A DNA stretch of 64,000 bases from Gavia stellata (Eukaryota; Chordata; Aves; Gaviiformes; Gaviidae), in the NCBI RefSeq assembly GCF_030936135.1, contig NC_082603.1, positions 35,134,329 to 35,198,328 on the forward strand, in the 5' to 3' direction. Under the pieces are notes generated by a model. The model searched no databases. It saw only the letters and a program-made list of their open reading frames with translations, and was not told where the DNA came from. Position numbers and translations under genes: made by a program. Positions 1 to 12,100 of this stretch are shown here, in pieces. The stretch's first letter is position 1. Each line of letters starts with the position of its first letter.

Positions 1-134
1 GGCGGGAAGCGGGGGGGTTCCCGCACGACCTCGGCCTGAGGTGTGGTGCCTGCTCAGCCCCGTCCGTCGAGGGAATCTGTGGTTCTAATTTTTGGCAGTA
101 AATGCTGTTTTCTCTCCCGCCAGTTCGCAGGGTC
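1..134 (+). promoter_or_regulatory. GC-rich 5' flank and 5'UTR of the MCCC2-like gene
   Basis: The first 60 bases are GC-rich with several CpGs and probably form the downstream edge of a CpG-island promoter cut off by the window start. A pyrimidine run ending in CAG (about 108-123) resembles a splice acceptor, so the initiating exon could begin at 124 with a non-coding exon upstream. An ATG at 102 is in frame with the preferred ATG at 135 and would add 11 residues. The transcription start cannot be placed from this sequence. Confidence 0.45.
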
Positions 135-3100
135 ATGTGGAACACCGTCACTTCGTGCTCCCTCGGCAGGCTGGCCCCCAACGCCGCGCCTCCGCTGCTC
201 CCCAGGTTACAAACCTTGCATCGCGTGTTCGAAAGAAAGTATAAGGACTTGTGTCATGGTAAAGAACCCGCACACGTACTGCACAGTCAGGGGTTGAGGA
301 GGACACGCGACGTGCTTCCCCGCCGTTTAGTAAGTAATAAAGCAAAATACAGGCGGTACGCAAAAACTTACCCCGTTTTAGATGGACGTATCCTGTCTGT
401 GTATCGACACGTGTTTGAAGAAAATTTAAGGAACAGTGAGGCTGTTATTAAAAGGTAATGAACTGTTCTTGTGGTGTTCTAAAAATGTTGCAGCTTGTGA
501 GATGATGTGAGAGTTCCTTAGAGGCACTTTTAGGAACTTTTAACACAGGAAGACCATTTTGACGCTTAAGCTAGTTTCCTTACTGCTATTTTCTTGGATA
601 GCTTCTCTGTAGAGTGAATTTTGCAAGGATCAGCACTTAAAAATTTCAGCCCTCCCCAAGAGGTGCCTAAATGTTGACTGAAATGCCTAAACCTAGGTGC
701 AGACTGTAGTTAAAATAGTGCCATGTGATGTTGTTTTGCGTATGTTGCCAAGAAGTATTTTTTCTAGACCTTCGTAAAATTTGTTTAATGTTTGAATGCA
801 AAGACATAAACGGTGACTCACACGTTTACACATCCCTCCTGAAAGAATAGGTGACAGTTACTGCAATTAATCGTGATTCACTGATAAAAGCAGGAAAATG
901 TATTTTATGTGTTTGTCCTTAAAGATCAGATGGCAAAAATTCAAAGGCCTTTGTTCAGAGGAATGATACATGAGCTGGAAGCAAAGCTACGGAAAACACA
1001 CTGTGCCCTCCTGTGGCGGTATTTACGACATTGTTAAAAAGTCTTAGCTTTTTTCTCCTGAGGTTTTTCAATCTCTACAGTCTGCAGGAAGCCACAATAA
1101 GATAATGAAGTCACGTACAAAGTGGTGCGTAAATAGTTATGTCAAAGAGTATTTTTAGTGAAGGATGATGCATCTTGGCAAAAAATATTTTACTTTAAAG
1201 AAATTAAGAACCTGGTTTATTTAAGACCAAAATTATTCGAGATAACCACATTTGTTTACAGTTTTTTCAATTCTTTATCTGTACTTGCTGCTGCCCTGAC
1301 AATAACCTTGGTAATCACTTCCTCTCTTGGTGCTTGTAGTGACACTGCAGTGTTCACTACTTTTAAAGTATGTCTTCTGTGCTGTAGAATGTGCATTTCT
1401 TCTAGATTTAGTAGTTTATTCTACTTACCAGTTACTGATTTTTGTCAGATAAACTTGTTGAGGAGAACTGAAGGAGGAAGCCCTTGACTGCATTCTTCCC
1501 TAGGGTAGTTGGAACATGGAGGCCAATGTCGATGCTGAATTACGACTAGCAGATTAGGATAGCCTTATTAATAGCTGCAAGGCTATAGGCCAATGTTGCT
1601 GGAGGGCAGTATCTCTCAAAGTCAGCTTTGGTCACTGATGATCAGCCTCAGGTTGCGCCAGGGGAGGTTCAGGCTGGATATTAGGAAAGATTTCTTTACT
1701 GAGAGAGTGGTAAAGCATCGGAACAGGCTGCCCAGGGAGGTGGTGGAGTCCCCATCCCTGGAGGTGTTCAAGGAACGTGTGGACGTGGCACTGCAGGACG
1801 TGGTTTAGTGGGCATGGGGGGGTTGGGTTGGTGGTTAGACTTGGTGATCTGACAGGTCTTTACCAACCTTAGTGATTCTGTGATTCTCAGTACTCTGCTC
1901 ATGGGGTTGCTGGCAGAGATTAAGTACTGTTTTATATTGTGAAATACTGTGTGTTGGGTGTATATGGGCAACACCCAGGGGAGGGTACGGCCTTAATAAT
2001 GTCTACTAGCTATGAACATAACCTACAGATAGAACATTTATATTATTTCACTCTTTTTTTGTCTTTATGAGACAATTTTTGAATAACGAAACTAAAATGC
2101 TTGCTTTAAATAACATACCTTTGCTTTTTATAACACTTGGTAAGCAACCATAATCTGAAAATGTGAATTCGTCTTCATTCTCATACCATTTATATGAAAA
2201 CTGTGCAATACATTTAAGTACTGTGTTCAGTCTACTAAAGGGAAACTTGTAAGTGAAGGTGGTTTTCATGGATTGAAACTGTGTTTTTTAAATCAGATAC
2301 TCGGAATTGCTAGAGGCGGTCAGTAAAGGAGGGGGAGAAGATGCCATCTTGCGTCATACTCAGAGAAACAAGAAGCTGTTTGTTCGTGAACGCCTGAAGT
2401 TGCTACTTGATGATGAGTCTTTTCTTGAGCTGTCTCCGCTGGCAGGCCTCAATATGCCGTACGGTGATGTCCCTGCCGCTGGGTGCCTTACTGGTAATTG
2501 CTAGCAAATGTAATGTTAGATGTAATGGGGAATTGATGAAGTTCATTTGTTTCATTGCTCATATCTTCAGGTATGATTCACATTAGGTCTAAAGATGGAT
2601 ATGGCTTGAGGATATTGTTTTGAGCAGCCCATGTTGGAGGTGCAGCCCAGAAGGAAGAAGGGTTTTGAATCAACATGATCCTTAATATAATTCAAGAGAT
2701 GCTGTTTGGGTGCAGTGATGAGTAAGTGGTTGTAGGCAGTGTCCATTAGTTGTAGTCTGTGCTGCACACCTTCCTATACTAACCAGCCTTGCTCGCTGAA
2801 GTTAAGGTGTTTGTGCTTACTGGGAAAGAAAAAAGGATGCATGTAATCAGGTTTATGGGATATTTTAGTATCTTAAGAACATGCTTTCCTAGGAAGAGTG
2901 AACATCAGTTCTATCCAGTAGCAGCTCCCAATGTGGAAGAGTTCAGCCGCTGCTGTATTATTCTTCTGCGATCTTTGCTGGGTAATCTGGGAGAAGCTTT
3001 TAAAGAAAAGAAATTCTTTCATTTCTTCTAGAGTTAGTAATTTATTCTACTTACCAGTTACTGATTTTTGTCTCAAAAAATTGAGAATGATGTGTCAAAT

Positions 3101-6100
3101 ACACTGTTTGTTAAAGGAAAGGGGACAAAGTTACTGTGTGACACGTTTATTTTGTAATATTTTTCAAATTATCGACAAGTCTTCTCATGGCATTTTGAAG
3201 AGCAGTTTCAGTTTAAAAAGTAACTAGAACAATAGGGTATGAAATCCTATCCTTTGTCACAGATTGTTACACTTTTCAGTCGTATATAGCTAATTTTTAA
3301 TTGCCTTCCCTGTTATATCAAGAGTTGGAAGTCAGACTGTGTATTTTTTTCTCTTATAAGTAAGTTTATTTCAAATTCTGTCTTCTGTCATTTAGATTTT
3401 TTAAAAATGTCATTGGCTTTCAGCTTGTTATTCCAGAGAAGCTATAGGTTTCTTCCCTGTGTGGTCTTTACAGCTTAATTTGCAGCTTCTTGATACAGCA
3501 TTACTGAAAGAACATCCTAGCTATAATTTGGCCCCCTTGTTTCATCTGCGGTATTTCAGAGAGTCCTGATAAGTATCCGTGGTACCACTTACAGGAATTG
3601 GCAAGATCTGTGGGGTCTGGTGTGTCTTCATGGCAAATGATGCAACTGTAAAAGGAGGAACTATTTATCCAATTGGAGTGAAGAAGCAATTAAGAGCTCA
3701 AGAAATAGCCATGCAGAACAGATTGTTATCTGTGTACCTTACTGACAGCGGGGGAGCATTCCTACCACTACAGGTAATATTGGAACCACTTCATAGAAGA
3801 AAATACCTACGTTTATCTTAAATCATATTAATATTTAGCAATAAACCTCAGATTTATGTTGTGTTTTCTTGGCTGGCTGATTTTCATTGTCTGTTATACT
3901 TAAATTGAGTTTTGTCCACAAATCAGAGTCCAAGAGATCATTTGGAGATTTGTAACGGTGGTGACCACTTGGGCTAATCTGGCATCTAGCATCTAAACAA
4001 AGTTTAGAAACTTGAATATCAGTGGGGGGACAAAGTGCTGACCAAGCATGGGTATTCCTTAGTGTGCTGCAATGCTTTTCTGTCTTTAATAAACTAGTAC
4101 AGTTTTGTTTGAGGTTTCTATTTGCAACTTCAGAATCTATAAAATTACTCTGTATTTTATTGTAATGTTTGTGATAGTAATGCAGTAGCCTCCATGGCCT
4201 TTAAAAATGCAGTTTTTAAAATTCTCGCTGTAAAAGGAGAATTTGCACAGGTTACTTTCCAATGTACAGAGGTTATATTATCACAGAGGCTATAGTTGTT
4301 CCCTCTGCAGACTGAAAGCAAACGCATAGAAAAAATTTTTACCTGACGTAAGGAATTGTATCAAAAACTAAGTAAAAAGGGAAACTGTGCTGAAGTCATT
4401 CCACAGATAAAGTATGAACAGGAGCTTCCCCTTCTCCATGTTTACAGTCTCGGTTTGTGTAGAATAAATTGGTTTCACAAAAAATTATGAAGCTTAACCT
4501 CTGCTTTCGAAACACACGGGTATTTTTGTGGAATTGCACAATGTGTAAGGGGAATAAATACTGTAGCGAATGCGGTGGATGAAAGTTTCAGGTATGATTG
4601 TTAGTGGTGACCTTCCCAGAGTTGGTTACAATGTGTTTGTGAATGAATGGAGGGAAGAGGAAGTATTGGCTTTCGTAGTTAATATTGAAACTCACTTTGT
4701 CTTTTCTCTGTCACGTTAGTCAGAGCTGTTTCCTGACAAGTCGCACGGTGGCAGAGTTTTCTACAATGAAGCAATAATGTCTGCCATGAGAATCCCGCAG
4801 GTACATTGTCATTTGGAGTGCGAGTAAGTGTAGTATATGTGGTCAGTAGAGTTCTGAAAAAAGTTTTGTTCTAATACAAGTTCTAGGAACAACTCTCAAA
4901 CATGCAAAAAAATTCCTAAAGCTCACCTTTTCTGTTTGTGGGAAAGGGAGATTCAAATATATCTCACATAAGAGAATACTTCAGCCTTAAGGATCTTCTA
5001 AGTGTTTACCATCTGGTTGTGATGGAAAAGCATCAAATCACTAGGTTATTTCAGAGTAAACATTGAACTCTCTCAAAAGCAACCTTGTTCATGCTGGTAT
5101 TTATATCTCTAGTTCATTGTTCCTCAAGCTACGATTTGGTCTCTTGAACATTTCTGAAATAAATGCAATGGGTTTGCCTTTCCATTCTCCCCTCTCCAGC
5201 TTCTTGGTTTGTTTTGGTTCTGCGTCCTTCAGGTGGCGGTGGTGTGCGGCTCCTGTGTGGCTGGAGGTGCCTATGTTCCAACCATGGCAGAAGAAGCTGT
5301 GATTATAGATAAAATCGGTACGCTGTTCCTCGCTGGCCCACCTCTGGTAAAAGCTGCTACAGGAGAATATGTCTCTCCCGAGGACCTAGGAGGAGCTAAA
5401 CTTCACTCTAAGTACGTGAAATAGGTCTTAGAAATAGGAGAGAATTCAGCATACTTAACTTTAAAGAAACTGTCATTTTATCTTAAAATAATGTGAATGG
5501 AGCTACTCCAGTGTCAGAATACAATGTGGTCCTCAAGGACTGAAAAACATGCAGTGGAAAAAAACCCAGCAGAAATGGTACATGAATTATTATAAAGGTT
5601 GGTGGCATTCAGTTGTACACGTGGGAGTATCATGGGGCTAGATATAACTCTTTGAAATGAAAAAAGTAACATGGCATTGTAATTTCAGCTTTACTGCTGT
5701 CCACGGGAACTTTCCATTTCCACCGTGTGTGTATATATATACACACACACTCTGATAGAAATCTCACATAAGTACAGAGGTCAGGGTCAGGGCCAAAAGT
5801 GGAACCTGCTATTATGCTGCTTGCTTTCTTTCTCAGGTACGGGGTTTTTGTTAGATCAGCCAAATGGAAGTAAAATTAAGTGATGTTGTGGGGTGAAGCA
5901 GGGACTGGACAAATCTGGACTTGGTTCCCCATTCTTCCCCGTACGTTCTGAACAGCGTCAGGCAAGTCAGTTCCTCTGTGCCTCAGAGGGACCAGCCATA
6001 GAAGAGGGATGGTATCATTTCTTTTCCTAATCTAAACTTTGTCAGGATGCAAACATTAAAAAATAATGGTGAGTGTTCAGATACTGTGACGATGGGGAAA

Positions 6101-9100
6101 ACGCCTAAGAAATTCTCTTTTCTTCCCTAAACTGATGTGTGGAGAGGTGGTATGACTTCTTCCCATTTGTCTGCTTCTGAAGACACAAGACTAGCTGCAG
6201 AGAAGAATCTGAATGCTTGTAGAAGTACCTGAAGCCAAGAAGAAAAATGGAAACCCTGCCTGCCTCTGCTGTTAATGAGGGCTTCATAGCAGGAGATGAG
6301 CAAACAGGAAAGAAACCTGATAGTAGTTATCTAACCACTTCCTTGATGCTACTTTTCTATGTCAGAAATTTCTGTAGTTGTCAAAATAGACATTTCCTTT
6401 TAGATAGGGGAAAAGGGTGGCTTTGTTTCTTTGTTCTTGGCATCTATGCTGTGTGTATGGTAACCAGATTCCATACCTTCCTCATAAAAACAAATACTAG
6501 TGTGACAGTCAGCTCACTGTGTTACACGTAATAAGTTACTGTCTTTATATCTGGGCTGGAAGGGCTTATTTTGAAATATTTTTTAAAGTTTGTTTTCCCT
6601 TTATTATATTGTTTGCAAGAACATCACCATGAAAATAAATTCAGAGGTCTCTTCTTTAATACAGGTAAACACAAAGGTCGCAGGGAAGAACTTCTTACTG
6701 TGAAATTGGTTTTGGGTTGGATTGCACAGAAATTCCACTGACTTATTGCTTCCAGCTCATTCATGCAAGAACAAAATCACACAATATTTTCGGGGAGTTT
6801 GGAGAGTCACAGTACAAATTAAGGTTTTTTCTTTAGTTTGGGTTTTCTATCAGAATTCAGATGTCATTAATTCAATACTAATTAATGTTGCTCTCTCTCC
6901 TAGAGTCAGTGGCTGTACTGACCATTTTGCATCTTCAGAAAAGGAAGCCTATGAATGTATTCGAAATGTTATCTCTACATTAAATTATGATCCACTGCCA
7001 GAGGAGGTCATAGAGCACGATGGTCCTCTGTATAGTTCTGATGAGCTCTTGGGATTGGCACCGCAAGATTATAGATGTACCCTTCCCGTAAAATTGGTAA
7101 GGTGACAGATACTGTATTCCTTCCTCCTTTCAGTCTGCTCTATCTAGTAGCTCCAGATTAACAGGCAACAGGCTGTTCTCTCTTGGAGAATCCTGAAGTA
7201 CCTGAGATATTCTGTATTATTACCTAATCAGTTGTCACTCTGTCTCGAGTCTGCAACAAAGCAGAATGGCAGCAACAACTCTGTAGAATTATAGAAAGTA
7301 TTTAAGCTGAAAACCTGCTAGAGATAAAATAATTACAGATTATGCCAGCTGATCCCCATCTGTTTCCATACACTGTTTGAGGTGCTGTTATGTCAGTATG
7401 TCTTGTACTGTGTTGGTTGCCTTGAGAATGTGCGCCCCTTTAGTGCCCTCTTTTCCCTTTCCCCTGCCTTTCCGCGCCCCCCCCAGTCGTCAAGACTTTA
7501 TCTTGTAACTTAAATGCCTAATGAAAACACCGACTGAAAAAACAACAGAGCTCAAATTAAACTTGTTTGAGGCTGGGACAGACGCTAATACATAACCAGA
7601 GACATGCAGAACTGCCCACGTTATTTTCATTGTGGTGTTCTAGAAGAGATTTAGTTTCCAAGGATGTGAATCCAGTATCTTTTCCAGGGGTAAATTCCTA
7701 CAGTTAAGGGGATTGACTGTAGAAAGCAGTGTGGCTTTGAAGGCAGCTTTTAAACTGTGTTTGAAAAAAGCATGAACAATATGCTGCTGAATGTTTCTTC
7801 TGCACATGAGCTGTAACTGCACATGCTGGGTTTTTTACAACATTTTGATGCACATGAACAACTGTGCTCTGCAACACTGAAATAATTTCGGAGTTGAACT
7901 TTGGCTCAAAATTTGTGGTTGGTAATCAAACATAAAAACAAATTTGATGAATTTGATGTTTCGTGCATGTTGAGTATTTAGCAGAGTGTAAGACATAAAA
8001 GGGCCTCTACGCTCATTTAGGTTGACTTCTTGCATTATGCAGGTATCCTTACTATTTGAACAGGGCATATCTTTTAGCAGAGCTATCCTATTTTCACTTA
8101 AATTTCTGTAGTAAAGACTGTATATTTCTTTGCAGATTCTGAGCCGTCTGATGGATGGAAGCAGATTCCAGGAATTCAAGGCTAATTATGGAACAACGTT
8201 AGTAACAGGATTTGGCCATGTGGAAGGGTAAGGCTATAAGATTTCACTATCAAAATGTACAGACATATTTGTCTAAATAGCTTTCATATCATTATCAGGT
8301 TTTACAGTATTCCAATAACAATGTTTATGAAGTTCGGAGTCAGGCAAGAATTAGTAATAAAATACTTTTAGAAAGCCTGATCTATCTCTGAGCTCTGAAT
8401 TCATCGTACCTCAGGCCAAATAGCAGCAGAGAGTGATTACAAATGAGTGGTTTTCATGACTTTGAAATGATTTGTTTGCTTACAAAAACTACTAGCCAGA
8501 CAGTTGGAATAGTGAAGTCTCAGCAGATTCCTTAAGAAATAAGAAACAGCATCTTTAAAAGTGTTCCTTCCCAAACTGAAAGCTATCATCCCTTCTCCCA
8601 TGTGATGGAGATGAGATAATACCCCTACAATAAAATCTTGCATAATTCAGATCAGACTGTATTATTAACACATTCATGAAGCATACAACATCCCAGTCAA
8701 ATCACATTTAAAATAAAAAAGGTAGTAAAATATATTTTTAGAGCTTCTTTAGGTTGAAAGTATAAACTTTTCAGATTGACTGTAACATTGTATGTTACAG
8801 GAATTAGATAGAGCCCAGACTCCTGGCATCTTGTATGTTGTCTTGCAGTGTAAACTCTTCGACAGGTCATCTATAGCTTTACCTGCCCTTTGGGTATTAA
8901 TCCATGTTAATACTTCCATGCTTTACACAGAAGTGCTGTAAGACTGCTTGTTTGTTAGGTATGTGAGGGTCCTTGAATGAAATGACACGTGTAAGTGCAT
9001 CCTTTTACATTCTGAGTTTCTGTAAAGGGCAGATCTCTGTGTGTGAACGGATATTTATGTTTCCATCCTTCGGAACATTATGAGCTACACAATTTCTGGG

Positions 9101-12100
9101 GTTCAAAAGTGAAAATGCTGATGTGTCTGTTTTGTAGGCACTTGGTGGGGATAGTGGCTAACAATGGGGAGCTGTCTCATGATGCTTCTCTCAAGGGTAG
9201 CCATTTCGTACAGCTGTGCAGTCAGCGGAGCATTCCCATCCTCTTCTTCCAAAATACTGCCCCACATACAGCAGAGCCAACAAGCATCTCACAGGTATGG
9301 CGGTTTTAGTTCAACAGGCTTAATTCAAGCAATTCCTAGTTCTTTTGTTTAAGATGACATTTTGAAAATTATTAATTGTTAGGAAAATAATTTTTTTAAA
9401 CCACTTTTGATGGTTTAAATCAAGAAGCTTCATAATTACTTTGCTCTTAAATCTTTCCGTTAGCATTCTCACTTCGTTCTAATTTTAAGCAGGCCTCTAT
9501 GCTTATCTAAAATGGTACTGTCCAGCTGGCATGCAAGCTGTAAAACTTGGAATTTATAGTTCTTTTTACATTGAAATACAGCCTATCTATTCTTCTGATA
9601 CCACTGTGCTCCACAGAAAAAATAGATATTTCTCTTTTAGAAAAGTGAAGGCATTAAGGTACAGTATGTTTTGTCCTGGGCTACAGAGAGCCTCATAGTA
9701 AAACCTGCGTTAGCTTCTCTGAGCAGAGACTGTTTCTGCTGCCCTGTTCCTCCCAGCTGTCACCAGCACTTAAGACAAAGCCTGGCATAATTGCGTTGTA
9801 TCTGAGCTTTGCTAATGCCTGAGAGAGCTGGGGTTGCACTGTATCGTAGGTTTGTGCACACTGGTTATAATTGTTTTGCTGATTTACGTTGTAAAATAAG
9901 TGCATAGTGGGCTATGGTTGTTAATGTTGCTGCCTTACTGTTGTGGAAGAAATGATCGCACAGAATTGTAAAGAAATAAATGTTTCGGAAATACAGGTTT
10001 GTTGGAAGCAGAGGGAAACTAGAAGAAAGACTTGAAAGATCTAAAATCTTTATTTTCATTTCAGGCAGAGGCTCACTCCAACAGATTAAAAGCCCAGGCC
10101 TCCATGATGGCTGCTGTTGCTTGTGCTGCTGTTCCCAAAATAACCATTGTAATTGGTGGCTGTTACGGGAGCGAAAGTTATATTATGGTACGGGTAGCAT
10201 AAATGTTAATGGGTTTGGTGATAGACTTCTTACACTTCACCAAAATTTCACAGCACTTTGTTTTAAAAACAGTGTCAGCTGTTGTTACAGACATTTAATG
10301 CAATTTGTTATTTTAACTACTTTTAAAGTAAGAAATGCGTCATGAGATGTGATTACAGAAAATTGGGTCTGCATCTAAGAACCTAGAGCCAGTTCTAAAA
10401 AAACAGGTTATCCGAAAATGTCCCTACTCAGAGCCAATCCTGCCTTTCTCTCAGCACGTGCTGTTTGTTTTCAGTGATCAAGGAGCACGTCTCCTTTAGT
10501 TGTGCTACTGTGTGTGCCGTTCATGCTGCTATTAAGTGCGATAGGGCTCTTCATTTGCTCAGAATTAAACATGTTAAGTGCTTGGAGGAAAAATTAAATC
10601 ATAAAATAGCAATATTGCTGGCAGTGGGGATTGTGATGGTTGCTACCACAGGGTGTCTGGACTGGTACAGGAGCTGTAGCTGTAATGGTAAAGGAGCTGT
10701 ATCATTAATGCTTTACAAATTAAACTGTATTACGTTCTGCCTTGAACTTGATTGTGTCACTCGAGTCATCTTTTTGTGATTAATTTCAGTGACTTTGTAC
10801 TGTGCATTTTTTTGTAGTGCGGGAGATCGTTCAGTCCAAACTTTCTGTTCTTGTGGCCTAATGCAAGAGTTGCTATTGTGGATTCAAGACATTTCTCCAC
10901 GGTCCCACAAGCTGGGGACAATGACTGTACAGGAGATGAATCAGAGCTAAAACATCTGAAAGAAAAGTAAGGATATTAAATATAAACCCTTGCAGTTACA
11001 CTGGGATTTAATTAGTTAAATTACCTACTTCTATTCCTCTTATAGATCAACACATCCCAAACAAATAAAGCAAACCTGAATCTACTGAAAAAATATTTTA
11101 AATTTCCATGTAATTCCATGTCTGCTCTTAGGATCTTCTCAAGGAAACACAAATGTTTGGCTTGACTTAAAAAAAAAAAAAAAAAACAACCCCAAAAAAA
11201 CAACGCCGAAACCATACAACGCAAAATCAAGATATTCTGCTGTATATTAAACAATGGCAATCTTCTGAATGTGGAGGATGGTCTGTACTGTGGAATGATC
11301 AGATCTGTTATGTATTATTTACTGGATTCTAATTACTTTTAACAGTAGTACTGCATATTCACTTGAGACTGAAGTATATGCCTTTTTAATCTATGATTTT
11401 GTTTTACTGGCCTGATGTTTTTTATTGCATTTTTGTGCTTCTAAGCTTGTTTAATACTCTGTCTTCTCCAGGCTAGAGGAAGAAAGCAGTGCATTTTACT
11501 CTTCTGCCAGACTCTGGGATGATGGTGTAATTCTACCTCAAAATACTAGGAAGGTAGGGTTTTTGCTTATACATTCTTTACAGTACACTTTATCCTCGGA
11601 TCTCAAAAGGATCTTGCAGCGAATGCGCAAGCCTGTGACTTGCTTAAGGTCAGTGGCCTGCTGATTCCCAGAACTGGGTCTCCCACTTCTCACGCCATTT
11701 TCTGTGGCATTTAACTTTGCACTTCTCATCTTTTCTCTTCCCTGTTAGTCTAGCCAGAAAGTTTCTGTTGAATTCTGGTTACGTTCTGATACTTGACTAC
11801 AGCATTTCCTCATTGAACCTCTTAATTGACTTTACCATTTGATTCTGTATCTGAATCCTTTCTTTTTCGGTGTCGCATAATCACCCATATCTTCACTCTT
11901 TTAAGTTCAGGCTCTTCACTGTTCATATTGTTTCCATTCTTTCGTCCTAGGATGTTTCTTTTTGCTACTTTCTTTTCGTGCTTCTGATTTGCTGCTTACG
12001 TTTGGGATGCCCCCTGCCTTTTTATTTATTTTTTAAGTTGGCAGACATCCACTCCATTAGATTCTCCCTGAAAGCTGCTGCCTTTGTTCTTCTATTTTTC

